Notes: generated by a model not told the origin, from the letters alone. A stretch of DNA of 64,000 nucleotides from DASUPK01 sp963747425 (GCA_963747425.1 CAVVFJ010000001.1:291530-355529); one strand, 5' to 3'; positions 7,673 through 19,149 are shown, counted from the first letter of the stretch. Program-made: numbers and translations.

Positions 7673-9445
7673 CTGGGCATGGATTCGGCGAATCGCAACA
7701 CCGCGCTGGCCTCGGCGATGGCCGAGGAGCTGGCCCGCTGCGGTGTCAGCCGGGCGGTGGTCTCCCCCGGCTCCCGCTCCACCCCCCTGGCGGTCGCGCT
7801 CTGGCGACAGCCCGGCATCGAGGTGACGGTGATCCTGGACGAGCGCAGCGCAGGCTTCTTCGCCCTCGGCACCGCGCTCGCCACGCGTGAGCCCGCCGCG
7901 GTGCTCTGCACGTCAGGGTCGGCCGCCGCCAACCTCCACCCCGCGGTGGTCGAGGCCGACGAGGCCGGCGTGCCGATGATCGTGCTCACCGCCGACCGCC
8001 CTCCCGAGCTGCGGGACATCGGCGCCGGGCAGACGATCGACCAGCTCAAGCTCTACGGAGATGCCGCGCGCTGGTTCTGCGACGTCGGGACCCACGAGGC
8101 CGACGACGGCGGCCTCCTGCACTTTCGCTCGGTGGCTTGCCGCGCCTACGCCACGGCGTCCGGGGACCCGCGACCCGGCCCCGTGCATCTCAACATCCCG
8201 TGGCGCGAGCCGCTGGCCCCGATCCCGGTCGAGGGCCAGGTGACGGCAACCGACCCGCTCGCGCTCGAGGGTCGCGGGGACAACCCGCTCAATGCCGTGA
8301 CCCGAAGCACCTCCCGGGCCGATGAAGGACTCCTGGACCGGCTCGCCGAGCGGATCGAGGGAGCCCCCCGAGGCCTGATCGTCGCCGGGCGCCAGGCGGA
8401 TCCGATGCTGGCCGAGCCCGTCGCGGCACTGGCGGCCGCCGCGGGCTATCCGATTCTCGCCGAGCCGACGTCCCAGATGCGGCGCGGTCCGCACGACCGG
8501 TCCCTGGTGGTGTCAGCCTACGACCACATCGCTCGCGACCGGGCCGCCGAGCTCGAACCCGAGCTGATCCTCCGCGTCGGCGACATGCCGACCAGCAAGC
8601 CGCTTCGCCAGTGGCTCGCCGCGATCGACGGGCTCGATCAGATCGTGATCGACCCCGCCGGGGAGTGGCGGGAGCCGACCAGGAAGGCGGGCACGATCGT
8701 CCGCGCCGATCCGGGCACGACCGCCAGATCCCTGACGGAGCGGCTGTCCCGCCTGCGCCCAGGCGCGAGCGCCGTGGCGGGGGCGCCATTCGCCGCCGAG
8801 TGGCTGGAGGCGGAGCGCGCCGTCCGGGAGGCCGTTGACGGACAGCTCGACATGCTCGACGAGCTCAGCGAGCCGGGCGTCTGGAGAGCGCTCTCGCGCG
8901 TCCTCCGAGACGGCGACTCGGTGCTGGCGGCATCGAGCATGCCCGTCCGCGACCTCGAGGCGTTCCTGCGTCCGGGCCCGGAGGGCGTGCGCTTCGCGTC
9001 CAACAGGGGCGCCAATGGAATCGACGGGCTGGTGTCGACCTCGGCCGGGCTGTCGGCGGGCAGCGGCAGCCGAACCTGGGCGGTCCTCGGAGACCTCGCC
9101 CTGTTCCACGACCTCGGCGGCCTGGCGGCGGCGCGGGCCATACCGGACCTGCGCCTGATCGTGATCGACAACTCGGGCGGGGGCATCTTCCACTTCCTGC
9201 CGCAGGCAGAGGCCCTGCCGGAGGCCGAGTTCGAGGCGCTCCTCGGCACCCCGAGCGGGCTGGAGCCCGCGGCCGCGGGCGAGCTGTTCGGGCTCGGCGT
9301 GACGGCCCCGGCGACTCCCGCCGAGCTGGACGAGGCGCTGGGCGGGGACGCGCGGATGATCGTCCTCCGCACGGACCGCCGGCGCAACCTCGAGGTGCAC
9401 CGGGAGCTCAGCCGGCTAGCAGCGGCAGCAGCGCCTCGAACTTGA
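7670..9445 (+). CDS. menD: SEPHCHC synthase
   Basis: A thiamine diphosphate enzyme joining isochorismate and 2-oxoglutarate, the first committed menaquinone step. The N terminus 'CGVSRAVVSPGSRSTPLAVAL' is diagnostic of MenD; 'LDERSAGFFALGTALAT' holds the ThDP glutamate, and 'GDLALFHDLGGLAAA...DNSGGGIFHFLP' the Mg-ThDP motif. About 590 residues. ATG 7670 is taken as the start, with ATG 7679 equally possible; the frame is open to 7604 but those codons read through the repeat. No Shine-Dalgarno is present apart from GAGAG inside the repeat arm. It overlaps convergent menF by 38 bp. Confidence 0.94.
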   Translation: MLGMDSANRNTALASAMAEELARCGVSRAVVSPGSRSTPLAVALWRQPGIEVTVILDERSAGFFALGTALATREPAAVLCTSGSAAANLHPAVVEADEAGVPMIVLTADRPPELRDIGAGQTIDQLKLYGDAARWFCDVGTHEADDGGLLHFRSVACRAYATASGDPRPGPVHLNIPWREPLAPIPVEGQVTATDPLALEGRGDNPLNAVTRSTSRADEGLLDRLAERIEGAPRGLIVAGRQADPMLAEPVAALAAAAGYPILAEPTSQMRRGPHDRSLVVSAYDHIARDRAAELEPELILRVGDMPTSKPLRQWLAAIDGLDQIVIDPAGEWREPTRKAGTIVRADPGTTARSLTERLSRLRPGASAVAGAPFAAEWLEAERAVREAVDGQLDMLDELSEPGVWRALSRVLRDGDSVLAASSMPVRDLEAFLRPGPEGVRFASNRGANGIDGLVSTSAGLSAGSGSRTWAVLGDLALFHDLGGLAAARAIPDLRLIVIDNSGGGIFHFLPQAEALPEAEFEALLGTPSGLEPAAAGELFGLGVTAPATPAELDEALGGDARMIVLRTDRRRNLEVHRELSRLAAAAAPRT

Positions 9446-10808
9446 GCTCCGACTCCTGAAGCTCGGCGGCCGGGTCGGAATCGGCGACGATCCCGCAGCC
9501 GGCGAACAGGTGCGCCTCGCGGTCCCGGAGCAGCGCCGAGCGCAGGCCGACGCAGAACTCCCCGTCCTCCGCGGCGTCCATCCAGCCGACGGGGCCCGTG
9601 TACCAGCCGCGGTCGATGCCCTCGAGCTCGTCGATCAGCTCCAGGGCGGGCTCGCGAGGCTCGCCCCCGATCGCGGGGGTCGGATGCAGGTACGCGGCGA
9701 GCTCGATCGCGCTGTGCGACTCCGCGAGCTGGGCGCGGATCGGCGTCGCGAGATGCTGGAGGTTCCCCACCTTGACCACGAACGGCTCCCCCTCGGCGTG
9801 CACCCAGACCGAGTGGGGACGCAGGGTGCGCTCGATTCGCCGCACGACGATGCCGTGCTCGTCGCGGACCTTGGGGCTGCGCAGCATCGCCTCGCCCAGA
9901 TGGTCGTCGACGGCAGGGTCAGCGCTCCGGGACGTCGTGCCGGCCAGCGCGACGGTGGCCGCCACGGCGCCGGACCGGCGCACCAGCAGCTCCGGACTGG
10001 CTCCGATGAAAGTCGCCTCCGGCGTGCCGAAGCAGAAGCAGAAGCAGGCGGGGAAGAGGTCGCGCAGCGCGCCGAGCAGGGCGCCGGGGTCGTGGGCGGC
10101 CGGCGCCTCGACCGTCAGCTCCCGGGCAAGGACCACCTTGTCGATCCCGCTCGAGCGGATCCGCTCGACTGCGTCGGAGACGATCCGCTCATAGCGCTCC
10201 GGCGGGTAGCGACCGGAGATCCGCATCGCGGCGCTCGGATGGGGATCGGCCGGGGTGAGCGGCGCCTGCCGAAGTGAGGCGAGCCTGCCCCCGATCCGCC
10301 TGAGAAGCGCATCGGCGTCTGCACCGGGCTCGAGCAGAGCGGCGACCGTGAGGAACGCGCGCCCCTCGCTGCGAGCGATCGCGACCTCGGGGAGGACGGC
10401 CAGCGCGGGCGGCAGGGACGACCAGATCGGCTCCGTCCCTCCCTCCGGAGCGAAGGCGAGACCGGTGGCCCACACCGGGCCCGCGCCGCCGGGCAGCCCG
10501 CCGGGTTCATCGGCAATTCGGTCTCGGGTGACGCGCGAGCACCCCTCGGCCAGGTCGCGGAACCGATCCTCCCCCCTGCTGATCACCGCGGCGGCGGTAC
10601 CGACCCCGGCCAGCGCAAAGCCACGGTCCGGCTGCTCCCAGCTGAACCAGCGGTCGGCTGCGAGCCTGGAGCCCGCGGCGAGCGCCGCTGGGTCCACGTC
10701 CTGATCTATCTCAACGGTGGCCGCAACCAGTCGCCCCGAGCCGGCGCGCGCCAGGGCGCCCTCGAACCGGTCGAGAAGGGCTCCAGCGTCGAGAGCGACA
10801 CCCATCAT
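9408..10808 (-). CDS. menF: Isochorismate synthase
   Basis: A chorismate-utilising enzyme of about 466 residues making isochorismate for MenD. The C-terminal catalytic domain shows 'IDKVVLARELTV', 'FIGASPELLVRR', 'ALAGTTSRS', 'DEHGIVVRRIE', 'HLATPIRA', 'LHPTPAIGGEP', 'DRGWYTGPVGW' and 'AGCGIVADSDPAAELQESELKF', as in MenF/DhbC/EntC. The men context favours MenF over a siderophore or salicylate role. ATG 10808 is at the end of junction hairpin copy B, and the next codon is also ATG (10805). It follows ilvN on the minus strand and converges on menD. Confidence 0.92.
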   Translation of the reverse strand: MMGVALDAGALLDRFEGALARAGSGRLVAATVEIDQDVDPAALAAGSRLAADRWFSWEQPDRGFALAGVGTAAAVISRGEDRFRDLAEGCSRVTRDRIADEPGGLPGGAGPVWATGLAFAPEGGTEPIWSSLPPALAVLPEVAIARSEGRAFLTVAALLEPGADADALLRRIGGRLASLRQAPLTPADPHPSAAMRISGRYPPERYERIVSDAVERIRSSGIDKVVLARELTVEAPAAHDPGALLGALRDLFPACFCFCFGTPEATFIGASPELLVRRSGAVAATVALAGTTSRSADPAVDDHLGEAMLRSPKVRDEHGIVVRRIERTLRPHSVWVHAEGEPFVVKVGNLQHLATPIRAQLAESHSAIELAAYLHPTPAIGGEPREPALELIDELEGIDRGWYTGPVGWMDAAEDGEFCVGLRSALLRDREAHLFAGCGIVADSDPAAELQESELKFEALLPLLAG

Positions 10809-10841
10809 GAAACGGGTTGCGCTGTCGCGCACCCTCGCATC
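10806..10841 (-). repeat. Junction hairpin element, copy B (ilvN-menF)
   Basis: On the minus strand it begins GATGCGAGGG and ends CAACCCGTTTCATG. The stem GGGTGCGC pairs with GCGC-A-ACCC, closed by the tetraloop GACA, with one bulged A. It fills the gap between the ilvN stop and the menF ATG. A reading frame from its first ATG encodes MRGCATAQPVS and stops at a TGA overlapping the menF start. Confidence 0.8.
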
Positions 10842-10842
10842 A

Positions 10843-11397
10843 CTAGTTGTCGGGCTTGGAGCGTGCGATCGCGACCTCGCCCGTGCGAACCATCTCGATC
10901 AGGCCGTGTGGCCGGATCATCCGCTCGAACGCCTCGATCTTGTCGGCGCTGCCGGTGACCTCGATGGTCAGCGAGCGGCGAGAGACGTCGACGATCTTGG
11001 CGCGGAAGATCTCGGCGAACTGCATGATCTCGGCGCGGCTCTCGATCGGGGCGGAGACCTTGAACAGGGCCATCTCGCGGGCGATCGTCTCGCCCGGCTC
11101 CATGTCCCTGATCTTGATCACGTTGACCAGCTTGTGGAGCTGCTTGGTGACCTGGTCGATCGGGTGAACGGCTCCGTCCAGGGTGAGCGTGATCCGGGAG
11201 ATGTCGGGGTCCTCGGTCGGTCCGACCGCGAGCGTGTCGATGTTGAATCCACGGCGGCTGAAGAGCCCCGCGATTCGCGCCAGGACGCCTGGGCGGTTCT
11301 CGACCATGATCGAGAGCACGTGCTTGCGCCCGGTCAGCGCGCCCGAGGCGGCCTGCAGGTCCTCGAGCTTGACGAGATCTGGCGTGCCGGCTTCCAT
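10843..11397 (-). CDS. ilvN: Acetolactate synthase small (regulatory) subunit
   Basis: A 184-residue regulatory subunit that activates IlvB and confers valine feedback inhibition. The N-terminal ACT domain reads 'RKHVLSIMVENRPGVLARIAGLFSRRGFNIDTLAVG' at residues 23-58, and the C-terminal ALS_ss_C domain contains 'REMALFKVSAP' and 'VEVTGSADKIEAF'-type sequence. The gene starts 4 nt after the ilvB stop, a coupled arrangement. Its stop is followed at once by junction hairpin copy B and menF, so branched-chain amino acid and menaquinone genes share a transcript. Confidence 0.95.
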   Translation of the reverse strand: MEAGTPDLVKLEDLQAASGALTGRKHVLSIMVENRPGVLARIAGLFSRRGFNIDTLAVGPTEDPDISRITLTLDGAVHPIDQVTKQLHKLVNVIKIRDMEPGETIAREMALFKVSAPIESRAEIMQFAEIFRAKIVDVSRRSLTIEVTGSADKIEAFERMIRPHGLIEMVRTGEVAIARSKPDN

Positions 11398-11401
11398 CGT
11401 C

Positions 11402-13105
11402 CTATCCCTTGCGGGCGGGCTCCGGGCCGCCCACCATGTCCCGGGCGGCGGCGCCGGCCGGGATCATCGGGTAGCAGTTCTCCTCCTGGGTCACGCGCAC
11501 GTCGACCAGGACGGGTCCCTCGGTCTTGATGGCGTCCCGCATCACGCCCTCGACCTCGTTCTTGTCGTCGACCATCAGCCCGGTGGCGCCAAAGGCTTCG
11601 GCGAGCTTCGGCCAGTCGGGGCTGGACCCCATCTCCACGGAGGAGTAGCGGCCCTCCCAGAAGAGCTCCTGCCACTGGCGAACCATGCCGAAGTAGCCGT
11701 TGTTCATCAGGAAGACCTTCACCGGGATCTCGTGGCGAACGGCCGTGGCCAGCTCCTGGCAGGTCATGATCAGGCTGCCGTCGCCCGCGAGGCACACGAC
11801 CGTCTCATCGGGCTCTCCGACCTTGGCCCCGATGGCGGAGGGGAGGCCGAAGCCCATCGTCCCGAGCCCACCGGAGTTGATCCACCGGCGCGGCTTGGTG
11901 AAGCCGTAGTACTGAGCCGCCCACATCTGGTGCTGGCCGACGTCCGAGGTGATGATCGCGTCGCCCTCGGTGGCGCGGTACATCGCCTCGATCATCGCCT
12001 GCGGCTTGATCTCGGAGTCGCTTGAGTCCTCGTAGCCGAGCGGATAGTCCCTCTGCCAGCCATGGATCTGCTCCCACCAGGGATCGAGGCGTGCGCGCTC
12101 GGCCTGGATCGCCCGGTACTCCTTGGTCAGCTTCGGCAGCACCTCCTTGGCGTCCCCGACGATCGGGATGTGAGCCGGGACGTTCTTGGAGATCTCGGCC
12201 GGATCGATGTCGATGTGGACGAACTTCGCCCGCGGCGCGAACTCGGAGAGCTTGCCCGTGATCCTGTCGTCGAAGCGAGCGCCGATCCCGACGATCAGGT
12301 CGGCGTTGTCCATCGCGTAGTTGGCGGTGCGGGTGCCGTGCATGCCGAGCATCCCGATCCACTGCTCGTGATCGGCGGGGAACCCGCCGAGCCCCATCAC
12401 GGTGCAGGTGACCGGGAAGTTGTCCGCGAGGCAGAGGTCCCGAAGCTCATCCGAGGCGTTGGCGTTGATCACGCCACCGCCGGCGTAGATCACGGGCCGC
12501 TTGGCGTTGGCCAGCGCCTTGGCGGCGATCCGGATCTGCTTGATGTTGCCCTCTGTCGAGGGCTTGTAGCCCGGCAGGTTCGGCGTCTCGGTGATCGGCT
12601 CGTAGTCGATGTCGGCCCGCGAGAGGTCCTGTGGGATGTCGATCAGGACCGGGCCCGGGCGACCGGTCGAGGCGATGTGAAAGGCCGCATGGACGTAGTC
12701 GGGGATGAAGCGAGGGTCCTGGACCATGAAGGAGTGCTTGACGATCGGCATCGTGATGCCGTTGACGTCGGCCTCCTGGAAGCCGTCGGTGCCGATCAGG
12801 TCGGTTCGCACCTGGCCCGTGATGAACACGGTGGGGACCGAATCCATGATCGCGTCGGCGATCGGGGTGATCAGGTTGGTGGCGCCCGGACCTGAGGTGG
12901 CGAAGGCGACGCCGACCCGCCCGGTCGCCTTGGCATATCCCTCGGCCATGTGCCCGGCGCCCTGCTCGTGGCGCGCCTGGATGTGATCGAGGTCGGCGCC
13001 GTGGACGGCGTCGTAGATCGGCAGGTTGGCACCACCGGGGATCCCGAAGATGTGCTGCACGCCCTCCGCCTTGAGGGCCTCCATCAGTGCGTCAGCCGCG
13101 CGCAT
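11402..13105 (-). CDS. ilvB: Acetolactate synthase large (catalytic) subunit
   Basis: A 567-residue ThDP- and FAD-dependent enzyme for the first common step of branched-chain amino acid synthesis. Visible are 'GIPGGANLPIYDAV' and 'ARHEQGAGHMAEGYAKATGR' (ThDP glutamate), 'ATSGPGATNLITPIADA', the FAD-domain 'MLGMHGTRTANYAMDNADLIVGIGARFDDRITG' and the ThDP motif 'GDGSLIMTCQELATA...LMNNGYFGMVRQWQELF'. The start at ATG 13105 fits the family. It is 66 bp downstream of sqdB and couples into ilvN. No attenuator leader peptide is seen in the short upstream gap. Confidence 0.96.
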   Translation of the reverse strand: MRAADALMEALKAEGVQHIFGIPGGANLPIYDAVHGADLDHIQARHEQGAGHMAEGYAKATGRVGVAFATSGPGATNLITPIADAIMDSVPTVFITGQVRTDLIGTDGFQEADVNGITMPIVKHSFMVQDPRFIPDYVHAAFHIASTGRPGPVLIDIPQDLSRADIDYEPITETPNLPGYKPSTEGNIKQIRIAAKALANAKRPVIYAGGGVINANASDELRDLCLADNFPVTCTVMGLGGFPADHEQWIGMLGMHGTRTANYAMDNADLIVGIGARFDDRITGKLSEFAPRAKFVHIDIDPAEISKNVPAHIPIVGDAKEVLPKLTKEYRAIQAERARLDPWWEQIHGWQRDYPLGYEDSSDSEIKPQAMIEAMYRATEGDAIITSDVGQHQMWAAQYYGFTKPRRWINSGGLGTMGFGLPSAIGAKVGEPDETVVCLAGDGSLIMTCQELATAVRHEIPVKVFLMNNGYFGMVRQWQELFWEGRYSSVEMGSSPDWPKLAEAFGATGLMVDDKNEVEGVMRDAIKTEGPVLVDVRVTQEENCYPMIPAGAAARDMVGGPEPARKG

Positions 13106-13171
13106 GGGCCGATGGTAGCCAAGCTCCCCAGCCGGGCGCGAATCGATTCTGTCTTCGACCAGCCGGAGTGG

Positions 13172-14347
13172 CTACGTCGCGCCGGCGGGGGCGCCGGAGG
13201 GCTTCCAGTGGGTCCGCGGGTCGATCGCGGAGTCGATCACGCGCTCGCGGTATTTAGTGATCGTGGTCAGCATCGAGCGGACCAGCTCGTCGCCGAGGTA
13301 GCTCGGCTTCAGCCCGAGGTCGAGCAGCTTGGTGTGGACCGGGTTGTAGTAGTGCTCCTCGGCCTCGACGCGCGGATTCTCGACGTTGTCGATGTCGACC
13401 TCGAAGCCGACCTCGGCGGCCGAGCGCTGCACGAGCTCGGCGAGCTCCCCAACCGAGAACTGCTCCGTGAACTGGTTGAAGACGCGGTATTCGCCGCCGT
13501 CGGCCGGGTTCGCGACCGCCAGCTCGACGCACTGGAGGGTGTCGCGGATGTTGAGGAAGCCGCGTGTCTGCCCGCCCTTGCCGTAGACGGTGAGCGGGTG
13601 GCCGACGACGGACTGCACGCAGTAGCGGTTGAGCACCGTTCCGAACCACTCGTCGTAGTCGAAGCGGGTGCAGAGCCGCTCGTCCTGGGCGGTCTCGTCG
13701 GTCTCGATGCCGTAGACGACTCCCTGGTTCAGGTCGGTCGCGCGCAGGCCCCAGATCCGGCAGGCGAAGTGGATGTTGTGGGAGTCGTGGACCTTCGAGA
13801 GGTGGTAGAGCGAGCCGGGCATCTTCGGGAAGGGCAGGGTGTCCTTGCGGCCCTTGTGCTCGATCTCGATGAATCCCTCCTCGATGTCGATGTTGGGCGT
13901 CCCGTACTCGCCCATCGTCCCGAGCTTCACCAGATGGCAGTCGGGGGCATGATCGCGGAGGAAGAAGAGGAGGTTGAGCGTGCCGATCACGTTCGTGTAC
14001 TGGGTCTCGACCGCCTGCTCCCGGTTGGCCATCGAGAACGGGGCCGAGGGCTGCTCGCCGTAGTGGATGACCGCCTCAGGCTTGGTCTCGACGATCACCT
14101 CCTCCAGGAAGGCGGCGTCCTCGATCGCCCCGATATAGGAGCGGATCTGCTTGCCCGAGACCTCGTGCCAGGCGGCGATCCGCTCGTCGAGCGGCCTGAT
14201 CGGCGTCAGCGAGTCGGTGCCGTGCCGCTCGTGCCAGTGACGGCGGGAGAAGTTGTCGACGACCGAGACCTCGTGCCCACGGGCCGAGAAGCGCATCGCC
14301 GTCGGCCAGCCGAGATATCCGTCGCCCCCGAGGATGAGGACGCGCAT
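13172..14347 (-). CDS. sqdB: UDP-sulfoquinovose synthase-like SDR enzyme
   Basis: An extended short-chain dehydrogenase of 391 residues that resembles SqdB, which makes UDP-sulfoquinovose from UDP-glucose and sulfite. Features: 'LILGGDGYLGWPTAMRFSAR' with the SqdB-type GGDGYxGW nucleotide motif, 'VVDNFSRR', 'EAVIHYGEQPSAPFSM', 'KLGTMGEYGTPNIDIEEG', and the catalytic 'PGSLYHLSKVHDS' (YxxxK). Start ATG 14347 gives MRVLILGG; the longer open frame upstream is arginine-rich read-through. It heads the sqdB-ilvB-ilvN-menF run and is divergent from a glycosyltransferase. The sulfonated nucleotide sugar could feed a sulfolipid or a glycan. No SqdX-type (GT4) transferase is seen. Confidence 0.87.
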   Translation of the reverse strand: MRVLILGGDGYLGWPTAMRFSARGHEVSVVDNFSRRHWHERHGTDSLTPIRPLDERIAAWHEVSGKQIRSYIGAIEDAAFLEEVIVETKPEAVIHYGEQPSAPFSMANREQAVETQYTNVIGTLNLLFFLRDHAPDCHLVKLGTMGEYGTPNIDIEEGFIEIEHKGRKDTLPFPKMPGSLYHLSKVHDSHNIHFACRIWGLRATDLNQGVVYGIETDETAQDERLCTRFDYDEWFGTVLNRYCVQSVVGHPLTVYGKGGQTRGFLNIRDTLQCVELAVANPADGGEYRVFNQFTEQFSVGELAELVQRSAAEVGFEVDIDNVENPRVEAEEHYYNPVHTKLLDLGLKPSYLGDELVRSMLTTITKYRERVIDSAIDPRTHWKPSGAPAGAT

Positions 14348-14427
14348 GAGAGGCGGCAGAGTAGCGCCCCCGGCGGCGCATCGTCGTGCCCGCAAATGGG
14401 TGTCCCGCCGCCTATTCTGGCGCCGCC

Positions 14428-15501
14428 TTGACCGTCCCACTGATCGCCTCCATCTTCCCCGAGGAGCTGACCGCCCTCCGCGCCTTTGGGCTCGCGCTGG
14501 GCGTCCTGCTGATCGCGTTCGCGATCTGGCGTCGGCGCTCGCTCTCAAACGGCGCCGTGCTTCTGGCCCTCCTCGGCGGCGTCGCCCTGGCGATCGTCTC
14601 GGGCACGGAGGTGCTCAACAAGCTGCTCTCCGCCTTCGCCTTCGAGAAGGGCAACGGCGGGCGGATCCTGGGCCTCGCGGTCTTCTCGATCGTGATCCTG
14701 TTCCTGCTCGTGCTGCGGGCGCTGACCGAGAGCTCGCGCATGAACCAGCAGCTCTCGGCGCTGCTCGAGGGGCTGGCCTGGGAGGAGTTCCGGCAGGCCA
14801 AGCTGCCCGAGCGATTCCGCGACAAGGTGGCCGTCGTCATTCCTGCATACAACGAGGCGGACAGCGTCGGGGACGTGATCCGGCAGATTCCGCCTGAGGT
14901 CTGCGGCGAGAGGACGGCTGTGCTGGTGGTCGACGACGGCTCGAGCGACGACACGAGCGAAGCCTCCGCGAAGGCGGGAGCTGTGGTCGCCCGCCACGTG
15001 ATCAACCGCGGAGGTGGCGCCGCGCTGCGGACCGGATACCGGCTGATGGCCGAGTCGGGCGCGTTGGTGGTCGTCACCCTCGACGCCGACGGCCAGCACC
15101 TGCCCAGCGAGATGGAGCGCCTGGTGAAGCCGGTGCTCGACGATGAGGTCGACGTCGCGCACGGTTCGCGGGTCCTCGGAGAGGCCGACCCCAACTCGCG
15201 GTCGCGAGAGTTCGGGATCGTCTTCTTCAACAGGGTCGTCTCCTTCATCACCCGCACCAAGGTCTCGGACTGCTCGAACGGCTACCGGGCGGTCCGCACC
15301 TCCGTGCTCCCCCAGCTGGTCCTGCGCCAGGAGCAGTTCCACACGTCCGAGTTCCTGATCGAGGCGATCAAGCGCGGCGTCCCGGCGATGGAGGTGCCGG
15401 TGACCGTGGCCAAACGCACCCACGGCCATTCGAAGAAGCCCGCGGTGATGCGCTACGGGCTCGGTTTCGCGAACGCGATCGTCCGCACCTGGCTCAGGTA
15501 G
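14428..15501 (+). CDS. Membrane-anchored family 2 glycosyltransferase
   Basis: The protein has an N-terminal part with two or three hydrophobic helices (about residues 1-105), then a GT2 catalytic domain of the polyprenol-phosphate mannosyl/glucosyl transferase type: 'VAVVIPAYNEADSVGDVIRQ', 'VLVVDDGSSDDTSE', 'NRGGGAALRTGYRLM', 'VTLDADGQHLPSEM' (the DxD-like site), and 'VSDCSNGYRAVR'. The reversed order (membrane helices first) differs from typical DPM synthases. Start is uncertain: TTG 14428 is preferred because a TATTCT -10-like box lies at 14413-14418, but the frame opens at 14386. It is divergent from sqdB, which may supply or share a glycan pathway. Junction hairpin copy C begins at its last base. 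Confidence 0.82.
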   Translation: MTVPLIASIFPEELTALRAFGLALGVLLIAFAIWRRRSLSNGAVLLALLGGVALAIVSGTEVLNKLLSAFAFEKGNGGRILGLAVFSIVILFLLVLRALTESSRMNQQLSALLEGLAWEEFRQAKLPERFRDKVAVVIPAYNEADSVGDVIRQIPPEVCGERTAVLVVDDGSSDDTSEASAKAGAVVARHVINRGGGAALRTGYRLMAESGALVVVTLDADGQHLPSEMERLVKPVLDDEVDVAHGSRVLGEADPNSRSREFGIVFFNRVVSFITRTKVSDCSNGYRAVRTSVLPQLVLRQEQFHTSEFLIEAIKRGVPAMEVPVTVAKRTHGHSKKPAVMRYGLGFANAIVRTWLR

Positions 15502-15536
15502 ATGCGAGGGCGCGCGTAAGCGCGACCCGTTTGATG
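15501..15536 (+). repeat. Junction hairpin element, copy C
   Basis: It begins GATGCGAGGGCGCGC, has the GNRA-type tetraloop GTAA, and continues GCGCGACCCGTTTGATG. The stem is GGGCGCGC with GCGCG-A-CCC, preserving the single bulged A seen in other copies although the bases differ. It starts on the stop codon of the glycosyltransferase and ends 11 nt before the end of the convergent zinc-ribbon gene. This is the only copy at a convergent junction. Confidence 0.8.
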
Positions 15537-15546
15537 GCGAAGCGAA

Positions 15547-15837
15547 CTACCGATGCGCCGGTCCCGGCCGCACCTCCGTGGGGTCCGGCAGGTACAGATC
15601 GGTCCCGCAGCGGGGGCAGACCTGGACGTGGAGCTTCAGGATCTTGTTGCACGTGGGACAGCGGCGCTCCGGCTCCTCGTGCTCCGAGCGGTAGAGGATC
15701 ACCGCGATCAGGCCCAACAGGGGGAGCACGGTGCCCACCAGGAACCAGATGAAGAACGAGCTGCCCTTGCCGCGCCCCACGAACCCGGTCGCGAGCCCGA
15801 AGAGAAGGGCGACGAAGACGTAGGAGGCGCCGGCCAT
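15547..15837 (-). CDS. Small membrane protein with C-terminal zinc ribbon
   Basis: A 96-residue protein with two hydrophobic helices (about residues 5-20 and 28-49) followed by a zinc ribbon 'CPTCNKILKLHVQVCPRCG' (CxxC-x11-CxxC) near residues 60-78. This arrangement is common in actinobacterial and other bacterial small membrane proteins and has no assigned function. It lies immediately upstream of gatB on the same strand in position but gatB ends at 15846, so the two are consecutive (gatB first). It probably reads out from the gatCAB transcript. Confidence 0.7.
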   Translation of the reverse strand: MAGASYVFVALLFGLATGFVGRGKGSSFFIWFLVGTVLPLLGLIAVILYRSEHEEPERRCPTCNKILKLHVQVCPRCGTDLYLPDPTEVRPGPAHR

Positions 15838-15845
15838 CTGGACAC

Positions 15846-18727
<2,882 letters not shown>

Positions 18728-19012
18728 CTATGCCTGCGGCGAGGGGACGCGGAACGATCCTGAGGCCGGGTCGGGCGCGCTCTCCAGAACGTCGTCGCGG
18801 TCCCAGCTCGGCCGGGGCTCGTCGGGCCTGAACACGTTCTCGAGCGCGACCACATGAGAGGTCGGCTCGACCCCGTCCAGGTCGAGCTCGGAGATCCGCT
18901 CGACGTGCTCGAGGATGCCGGAGAGCTCGCTGGCCATCCGCTCGACCTCCTCGTCGCTCAGCTTGAGCCTTGCCAGTTTGGCGACGTGTTCGACTTGCTC
19001 CCGCTCGATCAT
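18728..19012 (-). CDS. gatC: Asp/Glu-tRNA amidotransferase subunit C
   Basis: A 94-residue scaffold subunit that stabilises GatA and contacts GatB. It begins 'MIEREQVEHVAKLARLKLSDEEVERMASELSGILEHVERI', the conserved GatC N-terminal helices, and ends 'VFRPDEPRPSWDRDDVLESAPD', matching the family's extended C-terminal stretch. ATG 19012 gives the normal length; the open frame to 19066 adds 18 residues that are not conserved. It heads the gatC-gatA-gatB transcript. A strong 11-bp dyad lies 50 nt upstream. Confidence 0.93.
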   Translation of the reverse strand: MIEREQVEHVAKLARLKLSDEEVERMASELSGILEHVERISELDLDGVEPTSHVVALENVFRPDEPRPSWDRDDVLESAPDPASGSFRVPSPQA

Positions 19013-19061
19013 GGAGCGGATCATAGGCACCGCCCTCGCGCGGGTGGCGCCGTAGGAGGGG

Positions 19062-19092
19062 CCCACGGGCGCGATTACTGAGCGCCCGTGGG
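19062..19092. promoter_or_regulatory. 11-bp dyad in the gatC divergent promoter region
   Basis: CCCACGGGCGC at 19062-19072 and its exact complement at 19082-19092 flank a 9-nt spacer (GATTACTGA). It sits between gatC and the divergent gene at 19150. It could be an operator, or a hairpin in the gatC 5' untranslated region. A TAGGAT hexamer at 19133-19138 lies 11 nt before the plus-strand ATG and is a plausible -10 box for that gene. Confidence 0.45.
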
Positions 19093-19149
19093 AGGTTCCT
19101 GCGGCGACAGGACCCGCGCCTGAGGCGTCTGAATAGGATCAGTGCCGCG

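Noticed and set aside
15534..15752. Short plus-strand frame starting at the ATG of hairpin copy C
   Set aside because: It runs antisense through the zinc-ribbon gene and has a Pro/Arg/Gly composition typical of a shadow frame.
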